Positions 8,223-16,226 of a DNA stretch of 44,910 nt are shown piece by piece (position 1 is the first letter of the stretch; every line of letters starts with the position of its first letter). The stretch lies in contig NIUT01000110.1 in assembly GCA_002254365.1 (NCBI GenBank), positions 1 through 44,910 on the forward strand. The letters are read 5' to 3'. The notes below the pieces were generated by a model, which saw nothing but the letters and a program-made list of their open reading frames with translations, did not search any database and was not told where the DNA came from. Source of the DNA: Nitrospira sp. UW-LDO-01. GTDB lineage: Bacteria; Nitrospirota; Nitrospiria; Nitrospirales; Nitrospiraceae. Position numbers and translations under genes: made by a program.

Positions 8223-9197
8223 ATGGATGCACGGTTGAGCCTCCGCGTTGCCCAGTATGCCGGCGCCTTTTTGGCCCTCAACTTGATCATGACCGGATGC
8301 TCAACCCTCTCGGGAGAATCAAAAGTTGCGAAAACCACGAAGGGATCCGTCTATCTCAAGGACATCGCCGATTGGTCGTTTGAGGCGAGCCATCCTGCGA
8401 CGATCGACCAGACGACCATCCGCACAGTCGTCAAGGGAGTGGTAACCGAGGACGCCATCAAACCGTTATCCAACATGCCCGCCAGTGGCAGCAAGCCGAT
8501 GAGAGTATTCAGCGATGAAGACGCCGAGTTTCTTGCTCCCCTGCTAGCCCAAGGTCTATCAGAAGCGAAACCGGAGCAGATTGTCGGTTTCAAGGTGTTT
8601 TCATCGGCAGGGTCAGGCGCTGAACCCACAGCGGGCACCCTCTATGTGCAGAAGGGGTCCCTCTATCTGACGATTGCTTCTGCTCAAGCGAACAAGCGGC
8701 AGAGATACGCTCTTCCAACTGCCGCTCGTATCGAAAAGGCCCCTTCCTTTGTGGCGATGGGAAAGGGAGCCATGACCCTGGTGATCGACTACCAGGCGGT
8801 TGCTAAGGCTTCGACGCCGGGGTCGGCTATCGTAGCCGATGCCCCCAAAGACACTGCCTTATCGGTGTCGAGTACCCAAGTCGCAGACGCCGCTTTGTCA
8901 CGGGACGACGAAGCCCTTCTTGATCCTTCAGGAACCTCAGCCCCTATTAGGACCGAAACAGACGCACTCCAATTGAGCATCGATGAATTGCTCAATAGAA
9001 AACTGGACGAACTCCGAGCAGCGCGAGAGGCGAACAAACTGAAAGATTCTGAAATCGCGACGCTCAAGAAAGAAGCCACGCTGGTAAAGAAGGAACTCCG
9101 GCAGCGGACAGACGAAATCAAAGCCTTGAAGGCCAGTAAGGCCTCAGCCCCGTCAGCTCCGAAGAAGAAAACGGCGGAAGCGCGCCGGACGCGCTGA
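8223..9197 (+). CDS. Lipoprotein with C-terminal coiled coil, unknown function
   Basis: This is a 324-residue lipoprotein. The signal has a lipobox LIMTGC, giving a lipidated Cys at about residue 26, so it is anchored in a membrane. A globular domain covers about residues 40-190, followed by an Ala/Ser/Asp-rich linker. A charged coiled coil (NRKLDELRAAREANKLKD, then further heptads) leads into a basic Lys/Pro/Ala tail that could bind peptidoglycan or acidic polymers. The start at ATG 8223 is chosen because AGAAGGAGA lies just upstream; a more upstream ATG (8181) has none. No enzyme motif is seen. Confidence 0.8.
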   Translation: MDARLSLRVAQYAGAFLALNLIMTGCSTLSGESKVAKTTKGSVYLKDIADWSFEASHPATIDQTTIRTVVKGVVTEDAIKPLSNMPASGSKPMRVFSDEDAEFLAPLLAQGLSEAKPEQIVGFKVFSSAGSGAEPTAGTLYVQKGSLYLTIASAQANKRQRYALPTAARIEKAPSFVAMGKGAMTLVIDYQAVAKASTPGSAIVADAPKDTALSVSSTQVADAALSRDDEALLDPSGTSAPIRTETDALQLSIDELLNRKLDELRAAREANKLKDSEIATLKKEATLVKKELRQRTDEIKALKASKASAPSAPKKKTAEARRTR

Positions 9198-9209
9198 AGA
9201 CCAATTGAT

Positions 9210-9926
9210 TCAGCCGATGTCGCACAATTCCGGTTGCATCAGAATGACTTCTCTGGAGAGCGGCTGGCGAAAATTCATGCGGCTGTAACAGGCATACGTC
9301 ACATAGGTATCTTGTAAGCAGTACTGAGCCAGCTCACGCCCCTGCCGCTTCTCCCACATTTCGGCGACCTGCTCCCCACTCCCTGACTTCGTATCGACTT
9401 GTAATGCTCGGGCCAATACATCGAGCTTGACCCAGCCTCTCGTATCCCAATTGCTCCAAATGGCCATCGTGTCATACACCGGCTCCGTCCGAAATTTGGC
9501 CAGATTGATTTCGACACTGGGCTTCACCTGATTGATGATTGATCGCTTCTTGATAAAGGGAAGGTCAAACCCCAGCCCGTTGTGCGTGATGTACAACGTC
9601 GGCCTGTCTTGAGCCAACCTGGCCCAAAATTGCCGCAGCAACTCGCGTTCATTCACCCCATACCAGGCAATGGCGCTGCGCGCCTCCATCTGATCAGAAA
9701 ATTCCAGCAGGCCGATGCAAACGATGCGACTGAACGTCCCATCGAACGCTGATTTTGCGTAAGCCTCGTCGTCCGCACGACGCGCTTCCTCCACCGCACT
9801 CACCGTAAAGAGATCGTAGCCAGGTTCATCGGAAACAGGGCCCTGACATTCTGTCGGCTTCCCCACAAGACGAGCCCACTCCTCACGAGGCGCTTGGACC
9901 GTTTCGATATCGAGTACAACCTTCAT
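9210..9926 (-). CDS. 3'-5' exonuclease, PolB-type DEDD family
   Basis: This 238-residue protein is a predicted DnaQ-like exonuclease related to the proofreading domain of PolB. Motif I is LDIETVQAP with the paired acids D6 and E8. Motif II is ITHNGLGFDLPFI. Motif III is AQYCLQDTYVTYACYSRM, where the aspartate would complete the metal site. Such proteins remove 3' nucleotides from single-stranded DNA. It is the last gene of a mutY-mutT-exonuclease operon and overlaps mutT by 4 bp (ATGA), which suggests a role in repair of damaged bases or 3' ends. Confidence 0.8.
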   Translation of the reverse strand: MKVVLDIETVQAPREEWARLVGKPTECQGPVSDEPGYDLFTVSAVEEARRADDEAYAKSAFDGTFSRIVCIGLLEFSDQMEARSAIAWYGVNERELLRQFWARLAQDRPTLYITHNGLGFDLPFIKKRSIINQVKPSVEINLAKFRTEPVYDTMAIWSNWDTRGWVKLDVLARALQVDTKSGSGEQVAEMWEKRQGRELAQYCLQDTYVTYACYSRMNFRQPLSREVILMQPELCDIG

Positions 9927-10333
9927 CGCGACACTCCAGAGGTTTCACGCTGCAACGACTGAATCACGGCGTAATCAGCAGGGGGGAACGTAAACTTCGT
10001 CAGCTCCTCAGGAAATACCCATCGAATCTCTTCACATCCCAGAGGGACCGGCTCTCCCTGTTCGATCGCGCAGTGAAAGAAGTGAAGCTCCACAACCTTG
10101 TCGGAATACTCATGACGAACGATTTGATATGCAATGGGAGAATCGATCCGAATGTTGAGCTCCTCCCATAGCTCTCGCTGCAAACAGTCCGCAAATGATT
10201 CACCTGCTTCCCGTTTACCGCCGGGGAATTCCCAGAATCCGGCGAGATGAACACCAGCCTTCCGACGGGCGATCAAATAGCGATTACTCCGTTTGATCAG
10301 GCCGGCTGCCACCTCTATGACCTGCATAGACAC
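9923..10333 (-). CDS. MutT-like NUDIX (deoxy)nucleoside triphosphate pyrophosphohydrolase
   Basis: This 136-residue single-domain protein has a perfect NUDIX box: G39 to I61, GKREAGESFADC followed by LQRELWEELNI. GFWEFPGGK precedes it, as in MutT. These enzymes clean the nucleotide pool of 8-oxo-dGTP. The start may be GTG 10333 or ATG 10327, two codons later. The GTG lies only one base after the mutY stop, so translation is probably coupled. The next gene overlaps its stop. Because the MutY upstream lacks a C-terminal NUDIX-like domain, this protein may also work with it, but that is speculation. Confidence 0.88.
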   Translation of the reverse strand: MSMQVIEVAAGLIKRSNRYLIARRKAGVHLAGFWEFPGGKREAGESFADCLQRELWEELNIRIDSPIAYQIVRHEYSDKVVELHFFHCAIEQGEPVPLGCEEIRWVFPEELTKFTFPPADYAVIQSLQRETSGVSR

Positions 10334-10334
10334 T

Positions 10335-11051
10335 CTACGACCGTCTCCGTTCCATTGGGCTGAATGGATAGGTCTTGCAAAATGACTTCATCGGACAGAG
10401 CAGGCAGTACGGATCGCGCGCCGTACAGACCATCGCGCCAAAATCCATGATCGCCTGATTGAAGTCGTACCCTTTCCTCGGAGGAATCAGGACTTCCGAC
10501 AATTCCCATAGCATCGTCTTCTGCGCTTTCGGGTCCCCTTCGGCGACAAACACCCTGTGTAGGACCCGTATCACATTCGTGTCCAGAATAGGGGCATCTT
10601 CATTGAACGCAAACGAGCGAATCGCTCCGGCGGTATACCGTCCGATCCCTTTGAACGAAAGCAACTCCTCCGCATCACTGGGAAGCTTCCCCCCATACCG
10701 TTCCACCGTTTCACAAGCAATCCCGTGCAACCGTTCCGGGCGAACGTTGTATCCCAGCGGATACCACGTCTTCTTCACATCAGCCACCGGCGCCTCCGCC
10801 AAATCTTCAAAGCTCGGATAGCGCTTGAGAAACTCCTGGTATTTGGGGATGACTCGATCAACTTGCGTCTGCTGCAACATCACTTCGGATACAAGAATGT
10901 GATAGGGATCCGATGTTTTTCGCCAAGGCAAATCCCGACCATGCTCTCCATACCATTTCAAGAGCCGCTGCTGAAACCGCCGCTTTGCAGAAAGATCGGG
11001 AAGCGTTGCCTTGCGTGGTTTTTTCTTATTGGAAGGGCGTCGACCTGGCAT
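10335..11051 (-). CDS. mutY: Short MutY-like A/G-specific adenine glycosylase (HhH-GPD)
   Basis: This 238-residue base-excision glycosylase has RDLPWRKT near residue 40, SEVMLQQTQVDRVIPKY with the catalytic Glu at 56, the helix-hairpin-helix FKGIGRYTAGAIRSFAF (133-149) and ILDTNVIRVL with the catalytic Asp at 157. Cysteines C209, C216, C219 and C225 form the C-x6-C-x2-C-x5-C [4Fe-4S] site. It ends soon after the cluster, so it lacks the C-terminal NUDIX-like domain that full MutY uses to read 8-oxoguanine. The N-terminus is basic. It heads an operon with mutT and an exonuclease. A related thymine-mismatch glycosylase is possible. Confidence 0.85.
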   Translation of the reverse strand: MPGRRPSNKKKPRKATLPDLSAKRRFQQRLLKWYGEHGRDLPWRKTSDPYHILVSEVMLQQTQVDRVIPKYQEFLKRYPSFEDLAEAPVADVKKTWYPLGYNVRPERLHGIACETVERYGGKLPSDAEELLSFKGIGRYTAGAIRSFAFNEDAPILDTNVIRVLHRVFVAEGDPKAQKTMLWELSEVLIPPRKGYDFNQAIMDFGAMVCTARDPYCLLCPMKSFCKTYPFSPMERRRS

Positions 11052-11240
11052 GTGCCGAACCTCTACTCACGCTTGCTCACACTCACATAACCGGTGGCAT
11101 TGTAGGAGTCCCGTTCCACAAAAATCAAACAGGCCATTTGATCGCAGCCGTATCGATCGGCGCCTCACAATCAACGGAGACCGTCTGTTCAAAGTGAATT
11201 TCGCATGGTACGCTCTAACCAAAAGCACAGGAGGGCGGCC

Positions 11241-11717
11241 ATGAGCTGGGAGACCTTCCGAAATCAATGGATACGAGCTTCAGCCTTCGCTGGAAGTTTG
11301 ACTTGTGTTCTCACCCCCTTTCCATCCGGAGCAGAAACCCTCCAAGTACCGTGGGAATGTTCAAACTATACGACAGACGCACAGACTCGCTGTGTAAATG
11401 CCTTCATGGAAGCGCAACAAAAGAAAATCTCCGAGCTGGAAGGGAAACTCCAGGCCCAGCAAAGTACCGTCGGCCAACTCAAGGAACAGCTGGACCGGCA
11501 ATCTGCAGCAACGACTAATTTGCAACGACAGCTTGCTGAGCGCCCCACGACCAGCGTCGCTCCATTTTCATATGGCTATCCTTATAGCTACGCCCTAGCA
11601 CCGGCCCTTGGACTCGGCTTAGGCCTCCATTTTGGAGGCACTGGGTTCTACGCCTCGCCGTACTACGGCCCTTATTGGGGACACCGGCACTTTGGCTATT
11701 GGGGCTACCGATGGTAA
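11241..11717 (+). CDS. Secreted coiled-coil protein with Gly/Tyr-rich tail
   Basis: From ATG 11241 the protein has 158 residues. GGAGGGCGG precedes this start, and a longer start at 11205 lacks such a site. A signal peptide covers about residues 1-30. Two cysteines flank the DAQTRC region. A coiled coil follows (QQKKISELEGKLQAQQSTVG and further heptads). The C-terminus is rich in Gly, Tyr, Phe and Trp (for example YYGPYWGHRHFGYWGYRW), as in surface or envelope proteins. The function is unknown. It is divergent from mutY. Confidence 0.75.
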   Translation: MSWETFRNQWIRASAFAGSLTCVLTPFPSGAETLQVPWECSNYTTDAQTRCVNAFMEAQQKKISELEGKLQAQQSTVGQLKEQLDRQSAATTNLQRQLAERPTTSVAPFSYGYPYSYALAPALGLGLGLHFGGTGFYASPYYGPYWGHRHFGYWGYRW

Positions 11718-11932
11718 TGTCAGCCGACGACAGCGCCGGAGAAACCTCTACAGCTCCCGCTTGCTTCACTACTGTTTAGATCGGGCTTTTCATTGACAAC
11801 GACGCCCTCACCACATAGCCTGCTCTGTAGGGTACGATCGAGACCGATTCATATCCGCCCGATAAGGGGACTCATATACTTCTCGAGCCCACTCATTGGC
11901 AGACGGCAAGACCTAAATCAAAGGGATACGAG

Positions 11933-12292
11933 ATGGTTGTTCGGAAGTTTCCGCGATTCCCGGTTTCAGCTCCCAGCACGCTAGTGCAACGGGATAAATT
12001 GCGATACAACGCCGTGGTGAAAGACCTTTCCCTCAAAGGATGCCGGTTGGAAAGTACCCTTCGTCCCTTCACCGGCATGCAGGTAGAACTGTTCATCCAG
12101 ATGGAAGCAGATGCCACCCCAATCCATATCAGCAAGGGAACGGTTCGATGGTCCGGGTCTCAAGGTATTGGCGTCGAATTTGTAACTATTGACACCTCAG
12201 ACCAAGGACGCCTCAAACAAATGGTGGAACAGCTCTCCTTCACAGCAGGACAGGCCCTGATCGTACCGAAAGGCGAGCTACCAAAGAAGTGA
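11933..12292 (+). CDS. PilZ-domain protein, probable c-di-GMP receptor
   Basis: This 119-residue protein is a single PilZ domain. The N-terminal RxxxR motif is RKFPR (residues 4-8), and the second motif, DLSLKGCRLE (D/NxSxxG), lies near residues 31-40; together they form the c-di-GMP pocket. GTVRWSGSQGIGVEFV is the usual last strand pair. No output domain is attached, so it must act on a partner. A second PilZ gene lies about 230 bp downstream on the same strand. The ribosome site is weak. Confidence 0.85.
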   Translation: MVVRKFPRFPVSAPSTLVQRDKLRYNAVVKDLSLKGCRLESTLRPFTGMQVELFIQMEADATPIHISKGTVRWSGSQGIGVEFVTIDTSDQGRLKQMVEQLSFTAGQALIVPKGELPKK

Positions 12293-12521
12293 CTGTTTCT
12301 CTCTGACACGCTCCTCGCGGACATCGTCTCCGCACCGGTGTTCCTGCGAGATTCTTATCAACGAAGACCTACTGGTGAAGGAGTTGGGTTTCGTCTTAGA
12401 CACAATGAAGTTGGCCTACCCCATTCCTGATGAAGAAGTGTGAATCAATTCCTCCTCATTTCTCTCAAGTTGTGTCAGCAGATTGCCGAATCATTAATGT
12501 AACTTAGGCTGGGAGAGAGCT

Positions 12522-12884
12522 GTGAAGTGGTGGAAGTCCTCAGCAAAAGCCAAGCAAGAAGCCGTTCGTCTCGACTCCGACCGCCGACGAGAGCCTCGCA
12601 TAGGAGGAACGTTTAAAGTACGATACTCCGGCTCCGAAGGAGCTGACATCATCATCGGCCACGGCACCATCACCGACTTGAGCCGATATGGATTCCGGAT
12701 CCAAGGAAATCAACAGGTCAAGGTCGGCATGGAGCTTGGCCTGTTCCTAGAACTGCCGGATCAGGAGAGTCCGCTCTGCATTCCCCAGGCTACCGTCTCT
12801 TGGGTAAACGGGCGATGGTTTGGTGTGGAGTTACGGGCCGACCGAAAAAAAGAGCCGGAATGGTTGGAGTACCTACTGGAATAA
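12522..12884 (+). CDS. Second PilZ-domain protein
   Basis: This is a 120-residue single PilZ domain. RRREPR (about residues 21-26) supplies the RxxxR part and TDLSRYGFRI the DxSxxG part. The final strands include ATVSWVNGRWFGVEL. The start is GTG 12522 with GGGAGAGAG just upstream. It differs clearly in sequence from the PilZ protein upstream, so the two are not a recent duplication. The partner is unknown. Confidence 0.83.
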   Translation: MKWWKSSAKAKQEAVRLDSDRRREPRIGGTFKVRYSGSEGADIIIGHGTITDLSRYGFRIQGNQQVKVGMELGLFLELPDQESPLCIPQATVSWVNGRWFGVELRADRKKEPEWLEYLLE

Positions 12885-12956
12885 GGATACCGCGAAATAG
12901 GCATAGGACCGCGCCACACCAGGGAACAGAACATCCAAGAGATTTTTCGCGGCTTA

Positions 12957-13499
12957 CTAAAACGCAGGTTGATCCGGCAGGCTGGCGAGGTAGACTGGGA
13001 ACTCCCCGTTCTTCGCATCGGCAACATAGCGCCTCAGAGCTTCGCCGACCACCGGGAAAGCCATGGTCTCCCAAGGGATGGTGGAGTGTGAGAAGAGCCT
13101 GACATCCAAGCTTTCAGGTCCCGCCATGAAAGTTGGTGCCTTCATCCGTCCCCGAAACACGAGATAGACCTGTCCGATATGAGGTAGACTGAGCACGGCG
13201 TAGAGTCCGGTAATCGTGACATCAGCCTGCGCCTCCTCCATCGTCTCACGCACTGCCGCCTGTTCAGTACTTTCGCCCAACTCCATAAATCCCGCAGGGA
13301 ACGTCCAGAGTCCAAGACGTGGCTCAATCGCACGACGGCAGAGGAGGACTTGGCCGTCCCATTCTGGAATACAGCCCGCGACAATCTTGGGGTTATGATA
13401 ATGAATGTGCTCACACTCGTTACACACATGCCTGGGAAGATTATCACCCAGTGGAACTTTGTGTGTAACGGTCGCGCCACAATGACTGCAATAGTTCAT
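12957..13499 (-). CDS. Zinc-ribbon NUDIX hydrolase
   Basis: This 180-residue protein has an N-terminal zinc ribbon (C4-x2-C7 and C26-x2-C29, NYCSHCG and HVCNEC) followed by a NUDIX fold. The box runs from G70: GFMELGESTEQAAVRETMEEA, with E76, R84-E85 and E88-E89 in place. This arrangement is found in NAD(H)/ADP-ribose-type pyrophosphatases. It lacks the longer N-terminal domain of NudC, so the exact substrate cannot be stated. It stands alone and faces leftward, divergent from lon. Confidence 0.85.
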   Translation of the reverse strand: MNYCSHCGATVTHKVPLGDNLPRHVCNECEHIHYHNPKIVAGCIPEWDGQVLLCRRAIEPRLGLWTFPAGFMELGESTEQAAVRETMEEAQADVTITGLYAVLSLPHIGQVYLVFRGRMKAPTFMAGPESLDVRLFSHSTIPWETMAFPVVGEALRRYVADAKNGEFPVYLASLPDQPAF

Positions 13500-13829
13500 G
13501 GCCGATGGGCCCCCAAACTATATCTGCCAAGAACGAATCGCTGACAACACGACTGCACTGATAGTGCATGGATAACACAATCGCTCAGGCTTTGCACGTC
13601 GGTACCGCACCTCCATCACACCGACAACTGCCCATTGTTCTAAAGGACAAACACCCCGCCTGGCGTAGATCTGAGCCGATGCCATTCAGTCTCCTACTTA
13701 AGAAGTACGGCAAAGCGGTTAGCTTTCAACAAGTTATCGACATGCAATACTTCCATCCCCTTGACTTCTATGCAGAGCAACCTATTGGGTTGATATAATG
13801 CCCTGAACGTTCAGCAAGGATGGTTATCC
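13500..13829. other. Intergenic region upstream of lon
   Basis: This 330-bp divergent region lies between the NUDIX gene and lon. A 76-codon frame (13568-13798) has no family resemblance or ribosome site and is judged spurious. The only signal found is the extended -10 near its right end. Confidence 0.4.
13791..13799 (+). promoter_or_regulatory. Extended -10 promoter element of lon
   Basis: TGATATAAT is a perfect TATAAT preceded by the TGn extension. No good -35 is seen at 17-18 bp, as expected for extended -10 promoters. The predicted start near 13806 gives a leader of about 24 nt containing AAGGAT before the lon ATG. Confidence 0.5.
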
Positions 13830-16226
13830 ATGGAAGAGAATGTCTTATCGATACTGCCGATACTCCCTGTCAAACGCACGGTTCTGTTTCCCGGAATCAT
13901 GATGCCGCTGACGATTGGGCGTGAACGATCTGTCGCCGCTGTCAATGCCGCGATGAAGACGGAGGAAAAGACGATCGTCGTCGTGGCGCAACGAGATCCC
14001 CAGACCGAAGAGCCCGAGTTGGCTGATCTGTACTCCATCGGGACAAAAGCCATCATCAAACAAATCGGTCAAGCCTCAGAGGGAACGATCCACGCCCTCG
14101 TTCAAGGCCTGGATCGCGTCGTCCTCTTAAAAGAGGAACCATCAGCTTCTTACTCCACCGTACGCGTTCGGACTCTTGAGCGTCCGTCGGACGAGGGAGC
14201 GGAGGTGCAAGCCCTTCACCGAGCCATTCAAGAACTTGTGTCCGAGTTGCCCAGACTGATCCAAGCTCCTGCCATTCAAGAAGTCGGGACGATATTGAGC
14301 AATGAAAATGACTCTGTCGCGCTGGCCTATCGTATCGCTTCTCTGGTGAATCTCAATGTAGTGGAGGAACAGCGTTTGCTTGAGTCTGCATCGACTCTCG
14401 ACCTCCTCCGCACTCTCTATGCCGCTCTGTCGAAAGAAATCCAAATCTTGCAACTTCGGGAAAAAATCACCCGAGATGCACAGACAAAAATCGGGAAAAC
14501 CCAGCGCGAGTACGTCTTGCGAGAACAATTGAAGGCCATCCAGGAGGAACTCGGTGAAGGCGAGAGTGATGAGAATGAAGTGGCTCGCCTCAAGCGACAA
14601 ATCGCGGAAGCAGATCTCCCTGATCATATCCGCAAAGAAGTCGAGCGAGAAGTCACCCGATTAGGCAAAGTACCACCAACCTCACCGGATCACCAGGTCC
14701 TTCGGACTTACCTTGAGCTGGTCCTCGAACTCCCCTGGAGAAAAGCTTCTGAGGGGCACCTTGATCTCTCTACGGTCCGTGAAGTGCTGGAGGAAGATCA
14801 CTACGGCATCAAGGAAGTTAAGGAACGGATCGTCGAACATTTGGCGGTTTTGAAGCTCAACCCAAAGGCCAAGGCCCCGATTCTTTGTCTGGTCGGACCA
14901 CCTGGTGTCGGCAAGACCAGCCTCGGTCAATCGATTGCTAGGGCCATGAGCCGAACCTTCGAGCGATTCAGTCTGGGCGGCGTCCATGACGAGGCTGAAT
15001 TGCGAGGCCACCGCCGCACCTATGTCGGCTCGCTCCCCGGCCGTATCATTCAGGCGATCCGTCGGGCAGGGGTCAACAACCCTGTCTTGATGCTTGATGA
15101 GGTCGACAAGATGGGACGCGATTTCCGAGGCGACCCTGCGGCTGCGCTACTCGAGGTTCTAGACCCAGCACAGAATCATACGTTCCGCGATCACTATTTA
15201 GATCTTCCCTTCGATCTCTCCAAGGTATTTTTCATCACCACGGCGAACACGCTCGATACCATCAGCCAACCCCTATTGGATCGGATGGAAGTGATTCGCC
15301 TTCAGGGGTATAGCGAGCGCGAGAAAGCCGAAATCGCTCGTCGTTATCTCTGGCCCAGGCGACTAACGGAAGCCGGCATTCAGGAAAGCCAGACGGTACT
15401 CACAGATGACGTGCTGAATCTTGTAATCTCGCGCTACACACGGGAAGCTGGCGTACGACAACTTGAACAGATGCTGGGACGGTTGACCAGAAAAGTCGCC
15501 CTAACCTTCGCTGATCTGCCGAACGGCCAGAATCGCCAACCTGTCGCTATACAGGCCGACATGCTTAGCGAGTGGTTGGGATCCGAGCGGTTTATGCCGG
15601 AAGAAGCAAGAAAACATTTGCCTCCCGGCGTCGCGACTGGTCTCGCCTGGACGCCGACCGGCGGGGATGTGCTCTATATTGAAACCACCTTACTCCCTGG
15701 TGGCCATGAGTTGACCTTGACGGGACAACTAGGCGACGTGATGCAAGAGTCGGCGCGTGCGGCAAGAAGTTATCTCTGGTCGCATGCTGAAAGTATGGGG
15801 TTGGATATCTCACGCTTCAAGCGAAACGGAGTCCACATCCATGTCCCATCTGGGGCTATTCCAAAAGACGGTCCGTCGGCTGGCATCACCATGGCTACCG
15901 CCTTGGCTTCCGCGTATGAGAACAGAGCCGTGCGAAGCGACACGGCGATGACGGGGGAAATTAGCTTGAGTGGACTCGTCTTACCCGTAGGCGGGATTAA
16001 GGAAAAAGTCTTGGCGGCCCATCGCGCCGGAATCAAGCGGATCATTCTGCCGAAGGCCAATGAGAAAGATCTGAAAGATGTTCCGCAGGAAGTACGCGAC
16101 GAACTGACCTTCATCCTGGCGGAACGGATTGAGGAAGTCTTGCCGGCAGCGTTCAATCTCGATTCGCACAATGCGCCGACGGGCAGCGAACCCGTAGGCG
16201 CTGTCAGCACCACGGAAGACCGTTAA
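13830..16226 (+). CDS. lon: ATP-dependent protease Lon
   Basis: Lon is a cytoplasmic homo-hexameric AAA+ serine protease that degrades misfolded and regulatory proteins. The 798-residue protein has the standard length and order: the N-terminal LON domain (LPILPVKRTVLFPGIMMPL), a long helical region, Walker A GPPGVGKTS (about 356-364), Walker B VLMLDEVDK (about 419-427), and the protease domain with catalytic Ser683 in PKDGPSAGITMATAL and Lys726 in GGIKEKVLAAHRAG. All key residues are present. Its stop shares the four bases TTAA with the stop of the convergent gene downstream. Confidence 0.97.
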   Translation: MEENVLSILPILPVKRTVLFPGIMMPLTIGRERSVAAVNAAMKTEEKTIVVVAQRDPQTEEPELADLYSIGTKAIIKQIGQASEGTIHALVQGLDRVVLLKEEPSASYSTVRVRTLERPSDEGAEVQALHRAIQELVSELPRLIQAPAIQEVGTILSNENDSVALAYRIASLVNLNVVEEQRLLESASTLDLLRTLYAALSKEIQILQLREKITRDAQTKIGKTQREYVLREQLKAIQEELGEGESDENEVARLKRQIAEADLPDHIRKEVEREVTRLGKVPPTSPDHQVLRTYLELVLELPWRKASEGHLDLSTVREVLEEDHYGIKEVKERIVEHLAVLKLNPKAKAPILCLVGPPGVGKTSLGQSIARAMSRTFERFSLGGVHDEAELRGHRRTYVGSLPGRIIQAIRRAGVNNPVLMLDEVDKMGRDFRGDPAAALLEVLDPAQNHTFRDHYLDLPFDLSKVFFITTANTLDTISQPLLDRMEVIRLQGYSEREKAEIARRYLWPRRLTEAGIQESQTVLTDDVLNLVISRYTREAGVRQLEQMLGRLTRKVALTFADLPNGQNRQPVAIQADMLSEWLGSERFMPEEARKHLPPGVATGLAWTPTGGDVLYIETTLLPGGHELTLTGQLGDVMQESARAARSYLWSHAESMGLDISRFKRNGVHIHVPSGAIPKDGPSAGITMATALASAYENRAVRSDTAMTGEISLSGLVLPVGGIKEKVLAAHRAGIKRIILPKANEKDLKDVPQEVRDELTFILAERIEEVLPAAFNLDSHNAPTGSEPVGAVSTTEDR

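Noticed and set aside
13568-13798. 76-codon frame between the NUDIX gene and lon
   Set aside because: It has no ribosome site and no family resemblance, and its end overlaps the lon promoter element.
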